Assembly: GCA_016490735.1 (NCBI GenBank)
Contig: JAEMWC010000030.1
Location: 2,102,501-2,166,500 of the forward strand
Reading direction: 5' to 3'
Length of the DNA: 64,000 bases
Source of the DNA: Pachyseris speciosa
Taxonomy: Eukaryota; Cnidaria; Anthozoa; Scleractinia; Pachyseridae
Positions 44,671 through 57,500 of this stretch are shown piece by piece; position 1 is the first letter of the stretch; each line of letters starts with the position of its first letter. The translations under genes were made by a program, and so were the position numbers. The notes under the pieces were generated by a model. The model ran no database searches and had not been told where the DNA came from. It worked only from the letters and a program-made list of their open reading frames with translations.

Positions 44671-46098
44671 TTAAAAGGTCCTCGAATTTCAGTCACACAT
44701 CAAAGATTACAGTATACCGCTTCATTCTTATTTGCGCGGCCTGTTACACTGCAATTTCTTTTCTTAAGGCGTCAAGCAAAAAAACAAGATTGTGTGCTTT
44801 TTTTCTCACCCGCGTCACTTTTTCAGCTCCCACGATTTAGATGCCCTATCTGAGAAGAGTCAGCACCCGGCAAATAGCCTGACTTCAGGCTGTACATTTA
44901 TTATAGTCTCATTCACTTAGAAGCCCTTCAAGCTAATCCACCAGGCAGACCACATGCTGGCAGTGATAGGCCACCACACCGGGGACTACGTCCCCTACTC
45001 TTTTCGAACAGTGTGTTGGTTCTTTAACGTCCCACAGATTATTAGGAATAAGTATTGTGAGATGTGGCCTACGGTTTATCGTCCTTATCCGAGAAGACTA
45101 AAAAGTCTAACTAGTCATTACCGTAAAAGCTCTATTAAGGCCCCCCTCTCTATTAACCCGCTATCTCTAATAAGTCCCCCGTTTGGAAGTTTTTTTTTTT
45201 TTGTGGTAAGCCCCCCCCCCCCCTCCCTTTCTAAAAAACCCCCCTCCCCCCACTTTTGGAACATGAGATTTTTTAAGACGAAAACGGCGTGTTTGAGATT
45301 TCAAACAAACAAACAAACAACTCAACTACTTTTTAATTTGCGTCCAAAACGAGTGTAGATGATTATTATTTACATCCAGTCGAGAGATAAATACGAGTTT
45401 CAGTCCTGAACAAAAGTAACAAAGATTAAACCAAATGTTCAAAGCTTCAATTTACTTAATTTACCTGTGCTGTAGACTGAGGTTTCCACCACTTGAAAAT
45501 ACACATCCACTTAAAACAGGCCTCCGTAAACAACAAATGGTTTGTCCCAACGGTTTCCACCTAGTTTGAGCTACTCGTTCCTCTCATTTATGGTAAACTG
45601 TTCTGTGAACCTTTTTTGGTGAGCTGCAAGATGCCTTGGTAAAGTAAAAGCCCTTGAGGCGTTGAATCATTTTCTTTTTCATGAACCACACAATTCAGCT
45701 ACGCCGGGCTCCATCGAAGTCGATTCAAGTTTTAAGCTTTTCACGAGAAACTTCTTTTGCTTTTCCGTTTATCACTCGAAAATTCATCTTCCTGAGTATC
45801 TTTTAAACCTAGCTCTTGATCTTTACAGCTTTTTTAGCGAATTTAGCTGGATTTTACTGAACAATTTGCTTTTTGATCGCGATTTTAGGCCAAAAAACAG
45901 CTTTTTCTGTTTCAAGCAATAAAATGTTTTGAACCATTCTTACAAGGATTGTGATTGGTCTGTTTTAGCGTACCTTATCAGAGTACAGATGTACGGAGGA
46001 AGTACGGCTGACGCCACTCGTACGATTTGGAAAATAAAGTTTTCCGAAAATTTTAGCCGAATGCGTGAGGAAATTAAGAAATTCTTTATTACAAAACG
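44671..46098. other. Intergenic repeats of unclear type
   Basis: A segment near 44960-45060 (GGGGACTACGTCCCCTACTC, TTCTTTAACGTCCCACAGAT) looks like a dispersed repeat, followed by poly-C rich sequence at 45165-45255. No gene seen. Confidence 0.35.
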
Positions 46099-46277
46099 AA
46101 TAAAGAAGCCTCGCCTGTGATATGTTCTGTTGTAAAGCACTTAGAAAGCGGATAGAGCACTCAAGAAGTAGGGAAAACACTCGACTACATCTCGTGTTTC
46201 CCCTACACTTCTTTCGTGCTTTATCCGCTTCCTGCGTGGTTTACAGCAGAACAGATCACAGGCGAGACTTCTTTATT
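46099..46277. mobile_element. Foldback element, about 80-bp arms
   Basis: AATAAAGAAGCCTCGCCTGTG on the left and CACAGGCGAGACTTCTTTATT on the right pair. Inside, AAAGCGGATAGAGCAC...AAGAAGTAGGG pairs with its inverse. It is a near-complete hairpin. Confidence 0.8.
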
Positions 46278-48551
46278 TGTTAATCATTTATTTTCAGACA
46301 AACCCACCCGATGGCCTTTCTATTTCTTCATGTTGGGTCTTCGTCATCTTTAGGTCTTGTGCTTGTCTTATTACTCGCGGCTTTAATCAATTGCTGATGC
46401 AAACGTACTAGATGGACACGTTTCCCCCGGCAAATTAGTTCGAACCAAAACTTACATCTATCAACCCGCACACTACAGAAGCAGCCGTTTTCTACCTGCG
46501 ACTGAACTGACAACAAGAACCATTTGAGGCAACATCATTCATGACATCGTAACGTCTACCTACACTCCGCTGAGAAACTGAGGAAAATAGCCTCGCAAAC
46601 GGTCACAACAAAACTGTCAGCAGGGGCAACTTTACAGGGAAGAATTCAATTACGTCGGTGCTGACTGATATGGATTGTTAAGCAAGTGCGTGCTATTTTA
46701 GTGCAGAGATACGTGGCCAGCCTTCAGAGAACGCTGAGTTGCGATCAGCCCCGGGGCCTCCGGGGCGATCAGCAGCTTTTCAGCGCTTCCGTTGCGCAGA
46801 TGTACGACTTCAGTAGTATCTATAATTAACAAACAATGAAATAGATTTTTCGCAACCTGTTCTCCTATCAGAGAAAAACGTCAGCTAACTAAAATAAAGC
46901 ACACGCCTCATCACGCAACCTTTCTGAAAATAATTACAGTAAATAAGAATAATTTATTCAACGATAACCAATAACCAGTGTGCCAGTACACGTATGAAAG
47001 TTCATGAAAGGTACCATTTAGTTAGTGTATTTGTTCCTGAATGGATGGAAAGCTCTTTTTTTTTTTTTTAATTTCCTGGTGTGTCGTGTTGTAGTATTTG
47101 TAATTATCAAGTGGCTAATCAAATGTTTCACTTTTGACAATGTAATTTTCATTTGACAGCTAAAGACAAGGTCTTTGCAACTAAATTTCCTCGACTGTTG
47201 GCATCCTAACAAAACAAAATAACTAAAGAACTGATCAGTACAGGACGAACAATTGTTTCTCATTGTTTAATAGAATGGACACGAAATAATCTGGGTCACC
47301 AGCCAGGTGATGTGCTCGTCAAGCGCTAGCCGCGATATAATTACTTGTTCTCTCTAAAGAAGCCTTTTCCTAGTATAGCTAATTTAGAAACATAACTAAA
47401 AGTAAACAACCAGCTTCTGTTCACCGCATAACATAGATCGCTAGAAGTTACTGTAATTTTCTAACCAATAAAAAAAGGCGCCTTCACTAAATGTGATCGA
47501 CTGCAGTTCTAAATAGTGATTTTGTTGACGCGTTTTGCAAACCTCGTGCGTTTTTCTTTCTTTTAACTTAAGCAGAAGCGCAAGTTATGTTTTGACATAC
47601 CTCTCCTAAAATATCACGGCCCTGCTATTTAAATTTTCCGAAACTGAAACTCCAAATAAAACGGCTTAGGATATTTTTGAACATTCATCCCTAAAAACCT
47701 CTGAAACCAACCTCAAACAAGATGGTTTCCTAAATTTGCGAAACCAAACGTCATTACTGAAATAGTTTTAGTGATATCTGAAACAAATATTAATGAATTT
47801 GAAAATGGTGTCGAATGATTATGACAACAGGTTGGTAAATGTAAATACTTTGCCCAGGTTTGGTAATCGGAAATAGACCTCATTAGTGGTCATTCTTCCT
47901 CGTTGACAGGCATTCCACGGTAAACGAACGCAGCCAACCATATTTGGAAGAACATAAAACTAAGCTTCTTTAAGTGGAACGTTGTTTGAACTCTCGATTT
48001 TTGATCAGAGTTTTCAGAAATTAAAACACAAGTATTGTAGACGCCTCAAGATCCTTAAGCCGGTTAGAATTTGCTCGTCACGTGTTTAATGACGTCATAA
48101 TCGTGCTCTGAAAGTCTTTTCAAATGGGGTAAGAATGGTTCATTGTAACCAGAAACAGGGGGGAAGCGCGGCCGCCATCTCGGCACCCCGGCCCATTTTC
48201 AATTTTCGATTTCTCAAATGAAACGTCATAGCAGGTCACGTGATGTAAGCTTTGAAGACTTTAAGCCAAAAACACGTTAAGGTTCGCGAGTTCTATATCA
48301 CTGCCAAGTTTGGTGTTCTTTTGATAAATGCCTGGGAAGTTATGGTTGTTTTTAGATTTTTTTTTTTTTGGCCCGAGCCATGCCTTAAACGAAAAGTACG
48401 TTTTCAGCTCATTTCACATTATCAATTTGTGGACCCTGTAAAGAAGAAGAAGAAGTCATGTAAGATAGTAATTATGCAAATGTTTGTGAAATCCTGAGCA
48501 AACGATTGGGAGTTGGAAGAGAGTGGCTATCTCAATTGAACAGGCCTTAAG

Positions 48552-48552
<1 letters not shown>
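46278..48552. other. Intergenic, nothing recognised
   Basis: AT-rich, with only short ORFs. No repeat with ends or splice-phased exon chain was found. Confidence 0.45.

Positions 48553-48627
<75 letters not shown>
48553..48627. repeat. (ATA)n microsatellite
   Basis: More than twenty AAT/ATA units with one break. It is probably the 3' tail of the adjacent LINE fragment. Confidence 0.9.
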
Positions 48628-48629
<2 letters not shown>

Positions 48630-48736
48630 TTTATTAACAGATCCACTGGGTGGCTCTTCCCTGTTAAGTTACATTAATTACAATTACAAAAATAAATCAA
48701 ATTAAATTATTTACAAATTATACAGTAAATACAGGA

Positions 48737-49081
48737 TTAACGGAATACAATTACAGTAAAACTAACTAATAGCTTTGTACTCTGCTTCTTAAAAAAATTC
48801 CTTGAGAGTCTCAAAAAGGTTCTGTAATCTTTACAGTTTCTAATAATTTCTGGTAGATTATTAAAAAGCTTCCACGCATTATCTTGAAAAGTGCCGTTTT
48901 CGGTCGGGACCACTAATCTAATTGAATTGCTTGAGCGCAGTTCCTTAGGGCATTCCTGTTTTATTATTTTAAGATAATCTGGCCAAGTCTCAGCGTTATG
49001 CAAAGCCGTTGTAAAGCATGATTTCAGGAGGTTCAGATCTCTTCTCTCATTGATTGGAAACCATCCGATTTTTAAGTACAT
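48737..49081 (-). pseudogene. LINE reverse-transcriptase C-terminal fragment
   Basis: The frame NAETWPDYLKIIKQECPKEL, then STENGTFQ-like and WKLFNNLPEIIRNCKDYRTF, matches LINE C-terminal ends. The microsatellite follows at its 3' side. It lies 3' of gene B, same strand. Confidence 0.6.
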
Positions 49082-49263
49082 CCCGAAAGTTTTTGCTTAA
49101 TGCTTGGTATTGTAGCAAAGCGCAATGTGGAAGCAGGAACACTGGATATTGTGACTCTTTCGCTATCCCTAACCTAGCCCCAGTCCTAATACTAAACTCA
49201 ACTTTTGAGGTTTACGCAGTGCATTGTTGCTATCACTTAATTTGGGGTTTTTTATTAGACGAT

Positions 49264-49618
49264 TTTATTTCGTCTTCCAAATATAGTTTTTATTGCTAGT
49301 GCGGTGCGAGAGCTTTCTATATTTCCGACTAAAGCTACAAAATATGTTACCTTTTATAAACCTATTACAGACGTCGACGGTCCGCGCTAATGTGAGCGAC
49401 ACTGTAATACAGGGATCCTATTAGTATAATTCCTTCACTAAAATCAGCCCATGGTCGTGTAAATGTGTTTACCATAAAGCCGCGGAAATAGTTTCTGATG
49501 AATAACAACATGTGCATGCAGGTTCTCTTGCTGTAAATGGTAATATAACCCCTTGCAGACTCTGACTCTGCAACCGGTATCACTATGACTGTCTGGCTCA
49601 TCAGCTACGGCGATGTCC
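49264..49618 (-). promoter_or_regulatory. Gene B 3' UTR with candidate poly(A) signal
   Basis: The first clear AATAAA on the minus strand after the stop is at 49269-49264, about 350 nt downstream. Nothing else is recognised in this stretch. Confidence 0.4.
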
Positions 49619-49973
49619 TCAGGTGGCGCTCACATTCATTTCTCTGAGAGCAATGAACTCTCTAATCTCACCCAGGTCAACAGAGAAGCGACGGCGACGA
49701 CGCCGCCTTGTCGGTTCCTCAACCTGCATCTCCATCATCTGTGCGCTGCATACATCATTTTCAGAAGCCAAAACAAACCCTTGAGGTTCACCCAAAATGG
49801 TAGAGAGATGTTGGCTCTGATCTTCTCGATACTCTGTGGTTGTCATCTTTTTAGCCTCTTGGCTGCAGCTGGTACTTTCGCAAGGGGCAGGTGGGGAAAC
49901 CACTCCTCGTAGTTTATCATATATGGGATTGCCATGTATGTCAACTGCACCCCCAACTGATCGCCGTCTTCGG
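49619..49973 (-). CDS. Gene B exon 12: terminal cytoplasmic exon with RRFSVDLG motif
   Basis: The exon begins RRRRSVGGAVDIHGNPIYD and ends RRFSVDLGEIREFIALREM a few residues before the stop at 49621-49619. A run of arginines precedes the RRFS motif. The middle, about 60 residues, diverges from gene A, while the two ends are strongly conserved. Confidence 0.87.
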
Positions 49974-52900
49974 CTGAAAAGAATACAACAATGTTTCAAG
50001 TGTTACTGGCATGGCAGTGCAAAGGTTAGGTGGTAACGTTGTATACTCCAGCACACGCTGCATGACATTTGCACTTTTGAGTTAGCGTTTGATTGAACTT
50101 AAAGCTAGCTTAGCATGTATGCAGAATTGCCCCGGACGTCCGCCTGAACATAATCGCAGTCGAAAGAGGTGATTACTTGAATTTATTGTCATAATATGCT
50201 TTTTTTTTAAGTGCCAGGGAGCATTTCTACATACCGTCTCTGCAGCCTTTTATAGTTAGTATTCTCGTAGGACTGTTCAAACTCCAGAAAAATGTTCCTC
50301 AGACTAGGTGGAAGATCAAGGGAGCCATCTGGAGTGATGTTGACGTAAAGAGGTCGAAGAGATGCGGTGGGAACATTTTCATCATCCAGGGTTTCATACC
50401 CGTGGCTGATAATGTTTTCAATCCATCTTGGCGATGACACAGCGTAAGGCTCGACGAGACATCTTAAAGCTGAAAGAAAGAGGAGAAAGTTTTGTTTGGG
50501 TGTGTAGAATTAAGGTTAAAAATGTGTTACCTGAGCGAACTTCACTCAGTTATTTATATTAATGTTTGTGCTCCATATGTTAAGTTGGAAACGGAACATA
50601 TTTGACATCAGTATACGCACCTCGCCTGACGCGGTTTCTGTTCGCCCTTGTTTGCTTGGTTTTTTTTTTTTTTTTTTTTTTTTTTGTTTTTTTTTTGTTT
50701 TTTTTGTTTATTTTTTTCAGTTTACCCGTGCAATGGAGACTATTTCTTCGCGAAGAGGGAATACTAAGCCTCCCAAGATAGTTAAAATTAGGCCAAGCCT
50801 TATTTGGCCAACGATGGCTGTAGAGGTTTACGGCCTTAGTATTTGCCAACTTTCTAAGAAGAAGTGAACAGTTTTGGTGGCATAGCGTGCAAGGCCCTCG
50901 CCTGCCCAGAACTAAAGTTAGAAGAAATCCTGCATCGGGATTTAGAGAGCTTTGCGCTTCAAACTAAATAAGATTGTTTTCACTTACTATTTCCACAGCT
51001 GGTGTTTCGTAACTTTCCTCTCTTTCTCACAAAGTAAATGAGCAGGAAAACTCCACCGATAGCAACTACACAGGAAAACACAGCGGCTGTTATGATACCT
51101 GTGGCATTAGAAGGCGAGAAGATTAAGTTGTTTTTGCGTTGATTATAGGAAGAGGAATTTGACGCGTTCACGCACTTACATGTGACTTCTGTTTGAATTC
51201 TTGCCATTTTGAAGCCTTAAAGGCTTATAACTTAATTAACTTTTCAGTACCTGCAGCATTGGTTGATCCTGCCTTGTACATATATTTTGTGGACGGGTTT
51301 TCGTCTGAAAATGAAGACAAAATCAGAGTTTCTTTGAAAAAAGCCCTGTAGAATCAAGGCAGTTATTTTAAAGGTAGAGAAATTGGGGTACTGTCCGAGG
51401 AGACGTTTTTCTTCCAACCGATATAAAATGAAGGTAGGGATGATCTTTCTCAGTTTTCTAGCACAGTACGTGTAAAGAATGAGAATATAAAAAAACCCAC
51501 ACACACAAATGAGAGGTTACTTCGCCCTAACTTCTGGTCACTGAAAGTCCTCTGAGGCAATAAACGAAATATGATATTTACGCTTTGGCAAAAAGCAAAC
51601 CTTGGTATTACTCTTAAAAGTACTCAGATTAGAATTTTATGGGAACAAAAATTAACGGGTGTAAAAATCATCTTCGGTAACAGCTGTTTTTTGATGCCAC
51701 CCATTTTATCTTCTTCGTAATGAGACTAATACCTTGTTCGGTTTTAGCAAAGTAGTTTGCACTGCGAGGGCCATCTCCTTTTGTCGTAAACGCAAGCATC
51801 TGGAAACTATAATTCGTATTGGGTTTTAATCCAGTGATCTTCAAGCGAGTTTCTCCCGGTGGAGCTGTTATGTTATTTGATCGCGACGTATTTTTGACGT
51901 CACTGTAAAGCACTTCGTATCCAACAACCTGTCCATTGGTGTATTCTGGAGACACAGGACTCCATTCCAATTGAACCGTGTTTTTCCCCAAGCTTAACGC
52001 TGTAATGTCCTGAGGAGGTTGGTCTGGAACTATAAAATGAGAGATTAAGTAACTTTATTGTCATTGGTAAGCTTTTCATCTTCAACAGGCATTCGTCGTG
52101 CTTACGAATGCACGTGAGTCTTAATCAGTTCAGCTGTCATCCAGTTCAGCATTAATGCCAGCCAAAGACGTAAGTCGAACCAAGGTAATAGTACAGGAAA
52201 GTATCGAATTTTACCAGTCAAGTAAATTGTCCCTTGTCGTAGATACATACACACAGGTGGTCAAAGGTTTACATTTTCTTACCATCCTCATCTGTTTGCA
52301 CTGTCATTATCTGACTTGGTCCTTTTCCCCTCCGAGTCAGCCCGTAAACACTGATGACATATTTAGAGTATTTCTTTAGTGCCCTGAACGTGACTGATCT
52401 TGATGTTGTGTAGTTGGATCTCAACTTCATTTGTCCCTGGCTTTGTTTTTCTGGTCTTATCTCCACATTGTATCCCAGTATTTTTCCGTGACGTTTCTTG
52501 GTGGGAATTGGACTCCACTGCACTAGGAGACTCGTGGAGCTTAGATTCCAGGCTTTAAGACTTTCAGGTGGAGCACTGGGTGCTATAAGAGATAATATTT
52601 AATATTTTTACAATACTTACAATGAAAATTCTAATTGTAATTGCAATAGCAATGATAATGATAACGATAACGATAGCAATAACGTTAATGATAATTGAGG
52701 AGTATGTAAGGAGGGAGAGCAAATCTCTGCATGGCTACCTAAGAGAGAGTACAGAGAGGATGCTTCAAGCTTCCTTGGAAGTAGAAGTTGATAGTTGAAG
52801 AAGAGACCTTTCAGGACTTTGAGAGGAGGAGGAAAGAAGAGAAAGTTAGGAACTGGACAAATCCCTGCACAGAGAAAACGTAAAGCTTGTGGGATGTGGC

Positions 52901-54530
52901 TGGAGTGACAAGGATACCTCACAATTTAATGTGATTGGGTAAGCTGAAGCCACTCTAAAGGCACTAAGGCCACATGGTAGCGGGCATTACCCCTTAAATC
53001 TACCAAAGCAAAGATTGAGCCCAAGCATTAGCAGCCATGGACAGCTGTTTCGGCCTTGTTAGGCCTCATCAGCATGGCATAGCTAATGCTCAGGCTCAAG
53101 TACCCACATATCAATAAAACAAGCAATGAAAACGTAAAGCTTGTGGGATGTGGCTGGAGTGACAAGGATACTTCACAAATTAATGTGATCAAGTAAGCTG
53201 AAGCCACTCAAAAGGCACTAAGGCCACAAGGTAGCGGGCATTACGCCTTAAATCTACCAAAGCAAAGATTGAGCCCAAGCATTAGCAGCCATGGACAGCT
53301 GTTTCGGCCTTTTTAGGCCTCATCAGCATGGTATAGCTAATACTCAGCTAATACTATGCTAATGGCATAGCTAATACTCAGCTAATACATAGCTAATACT
53401 AAGCCTGTGCTTTGTTTTCAGACTACCTGAGCGGCAGGACACAAAGGGTAAAAGTTGGAGATTCTTTCTCGGGATGGCAAACAGTCACCAGAGGAGTTCC
53501 ACAAGGAAGTGTGCTCGGGCCGATGTTATTTAACATATTTCTGAACGATCTATTCTATCATATAAAAGATGTCAATCTTCACGCCTACGCTGATGACGAA
53601 CAACTTGATGACTCGGATGTGGATTCCAGAGCCCTTGAACAGCGGATACTTCATCAGGTCCAAATTGCGAATCAATGGTACACAGAAAACGGCATGATCG
53701 TGAACCCCGACAAACACCATGCTCTGGTTTTAGGGATCACTGACCACAAATTCTCTTTTCCTGTCGAGAACTCCCTGGACTTGCTTGGAATGACTATTGA
53801 TAATCAGTTAAACTTCAATGAACATGTATCTTCAGCATGTAAAAAAGTCAACAGTCAATTGAATGTCATGATTAGATTTCGTAACCTCATCATTTGTACC
53901 GCTACCAAGTTAAAGTTGTATAATGCTTTCATTTTGCCTCACTTTCTATTACTGCTCTACGGTCTGGCATTTTTGTAGTGCTAGAAACTGTGATAAATTA
54001 GAATCTCTTAATAAGCGCGCCCTACATATTGTTTTTAATGATAAAGTTTCGACTTACAAGCAGCTCAGTACTACATGAATCAGAAGGAGCAACTCTGTAC
54101 AACCGAAGGATACAAAATATGTTAATCACTATCTACAAATGCTTGAATTATGACAGTTTTCCTAAATATCTTAAAGGCATGTTCACCTTGCGTCAGTCTG
54201 AATACTCTGTTAGAAGAACGAATATTTTATCACTATGTAAACCCGTTACTACTACTTATGGCCTTAACTCTTCGTTACTTTTTATCTAAGAACTGGAACT
54301 CCCTAGTAATAATGTAAGATCTGAGTCTATTTTATCTGGTTTTAGAAGACTCCTGGAAGCAATCCCCTTTTAGACTGAACGGTATACTTAGTTTAGCACT
54401 TATTATAGGATTTTTTGACAATGTCTGTAATTTAGTCTTAGCTTTTAAGTACTAGGTTTAATGCGCACGGCTCTTTAGAAGACCACTTTTTAGTGATAAG
54501 GATCCCGTGGATAAATAAAGTTTATTATTA

Positions 54531-54568
<38 letters not shown>

Positions 54569-57500
54569 ACCTTTTTTTTGCATGTAAATAGATTTTTATG
54601 TATGTAATACATTTATTTTATGTATGTATATAGAATTTTAGACAGACCGTTGGCAGGCAATCAGCCTCCCAAGCAAACTCGAAAGATTAGCCAGCGAAGG
54701 TATACAGTCAGTATGTTGGTTTTCATCTTCCTTTAGCAAGCTAGCCGGTCAGTTAGTCCGTCAGACTCAACACTTCAAAAACCAAGACCATACATTTAGC
54801 ATACCATCTTCATCAGTTGAAATCAACAGCTCGTCGCTCCAAGTGCCATTTCCAAAGTTGTTGTAAGCCCTCAGCCAGAAGCTGTAATTCATATATTTGT
54901 CAAGTCCTCTGAACTCCCAGTCATGTCCTGCTGATGTCAAATCCACAAGATGTCGGCTGCCTGATGAATTAGATCTCCTACAAGTCACGTGAAATCCCAT
55001 AATGATTCCGTTTACGAAAGGCCGTGGAACATCTTCCCAAAAGACCTTAATGCTTGTTGAGCTCACGTTGTGTCCTCGAAAATCAGTTGGTGGTCTTGCA
55101 GGCGCTACAAGATAAAAGGCTACTTTTAGAAGGTGTCAGGTGGTGGGGGCTCCGCTAATAAAGCTATTTGAGCAAATCAATCTATGTTATAAAACGTTAT
55201 TTTGAAAAGCTTAGGGATCTTCCAGTGCAAAAGAACAAAATTAAAAAATCTTGTGACTTTAGTTTTGTGAGAGGCGGTTCCAAATATTTTGCGACATTCT
55301 CTGAGATTGGTTTAGGACTGAGAAAACAGTGAAATATTCAAAGTAAAGGAAGCATCTTTTCCTTGTATTTGTGTACATGCTGCCGACACGAGAAGAGACC
55401 ATCTTCTCTCGAGGATCATGCATTTACATCAGATACAGTTACAACATGCATGGAGACCTAATAGCTTTTCTTATGCTGGATATCTAATTCACTCACGTTG
55501 TTTGGCACATTTAGGCACATCACAGTATTCCCATCGCATGGTCTTGTTTGTGGTGAAACACCATGTCCCATTCAAACCCAGCCCACCTGGGTTACGGCAG
55601 AAATTGCTCGCATTTTTAATCTCTTTGTAGAGATCTCCACTGAGCACCCTGTGTTGATGGGGGTATTGTGCATTCCACGGCTGACACCTATATCCGGAAA
55701 CTGTGTAGCTTATGTTTCCACGATAACCACGTCCGTCTCCATAGAAACAGTCTGTAACAGAAAATTAAACGAAATGATATAGGTTACCTTGCGAGACCTG
55801 ATAAAAAGTGCGGCGACTTCTATTCATGTACCTATCTGGACTGATAGCAGCGGCCAGACGCGCCTTTACAGGCTGACGTCTAATCTCACCCTACAGAAGA
55901 ATTGTAAACCGCCGTGAAACTATGTGATATGTGTGGTATATAAAGCCATCACCATTACCTTTACCATTACCTTAAAAATTCCTCAAAGCTTTTCAGGCTT
56001 TATTTTTACTACTACTTAGGTAGTGTTCATAACCGCGTTGCGACGATCACTCTCATATATTCATTCTTTAACCCGCAGTTCAAATATATAATTTCCGTTT
56101 ATTCATAGTCAACTACACCTTTTCTTCAACTGGTGAGAGTAGACGCAAACTGAGGCGTCCCTGCATTTATACAAATGTCATACACGTATATGGCACCGAT
56201 TGTCGATGTGTAAACAAACATTGCAAAGGCAAACCAATACGTCACCTGTCATACCTTACTTATCCCTCTAGACGTCGTGGAGAAATGAGCCTTTTAACTC
56301 ATGGTAAACATGTGTTCAATGGTAATTTATCGAAATAAAATAGGCCACTTCAGGTTGTCCTCAGATTAATTGTCAAAATAGTTGCGAGGTTAGGTTTAGT
56401 TCATTTGATTTCCGTTGCATAATCAAAGTCGAAAGCGTTCGGTGCACTGGTGCAACGAGCGTCTTCTCATGGATGTTTACTCTCTAATTATTGTGATCGC
56501 TTACTCTAAAAGTTGTCCTACGGCGCTCAAACTCACCTTCACTTTCCAAGACGTTAAGGTTGTCTGATAAGAAAGAAAATGTAAAATGAAAGATCGTAGG
56601 TCAGTATTTTGATGTGCGTTAAGAACACAGTTATAATTTCGTTTTGGTTCTTAGACCACGCCCTGAAGGGGAAATCGACTATAAAACCATGAGCACGTCC
56701 CACAGTGCTCAGAAACTATTCCCTTATCCAGACCAGAACAATAGATAAAATCGTACCGCATGGCACGCGCATCTCCTTGGATGCATGTTTAGCCAAGCCC
56801 TCTGGGAGTTTTATGTTTAGTTGATTTTGTATGAATCTCCCAACTTTTGTACACAAATTACCACTCTTCCTGTGCGAAAAACACTGACCTCTTATCTTGT
56901 CAGGATAGTAGCAATTACTCGATTCATTCCGAAATGGCAGAGTTGTGCAGTTAATAATATCCCAATCGAAAGGCCAGTCGGGAGTTTCCAACCTCTTGCG
57001 ATTGAAAGCTGACACCATGTCGAATTCTCGATCACAACTTTGCGTGGTTAGCTCTACGCATACTTCCCTGCAAACTGGCTGAGGACTGGAGGACAAGTAA
57101 CAACGTTTGAAGTAGTGGTGGCAGTATATATCGTCGACCTGCTCAAGGCAGCTTTGCCGCAGCCAGAACGACTTGTCTCTTATCTTCTTTTGCTCTTCCG
57201 TCAAATTCTGCCGTATGTGTTGAAGAAAGATTTTCTCCATTTGCTGGAAAAGGTACATGGTCAGTTCATAGCGTCGGAGCTTCTTTTCGTTATAATATAG
57301 CTCGTCGATATCGCGTCCATAAACTGGTAAATTTCCAAGTATGTCTTTGCAGTAACCGCCGTTTTGGAAAATGAGACTATTAAGACCATATGGTTGGCAC
57401 ACGTATCGTTTTGTCCTGGCGTCTGCGACATATCTACAAAAGTAAAAACATAAAAATAACAACGTCTAACTTCACTTCAATACAATTCACTGATGCCTGT

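Larger units (their letters stand above)
52876..53405 (-). mobile_element. Retrozyme: tandem non-coding element with two hammerhead ribozymes
   Basis: Two direct repeats with a 254-bp period (AACGTAAAGCTTGTGGGATG at 52877 and 53131). Each contains a complete minus-strand hammerhead motif with cleavage sites exactly 254 nt apart (53040/53039 and 53294/53293). There is no ORF. Animal retrozymes are small non-autonomous retroelements with type I hammerheads that give circular RNAs. Size, tandem form and ribozyme type fit. It lies in gene B intron 6, in sense. Confidence 0.88.
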
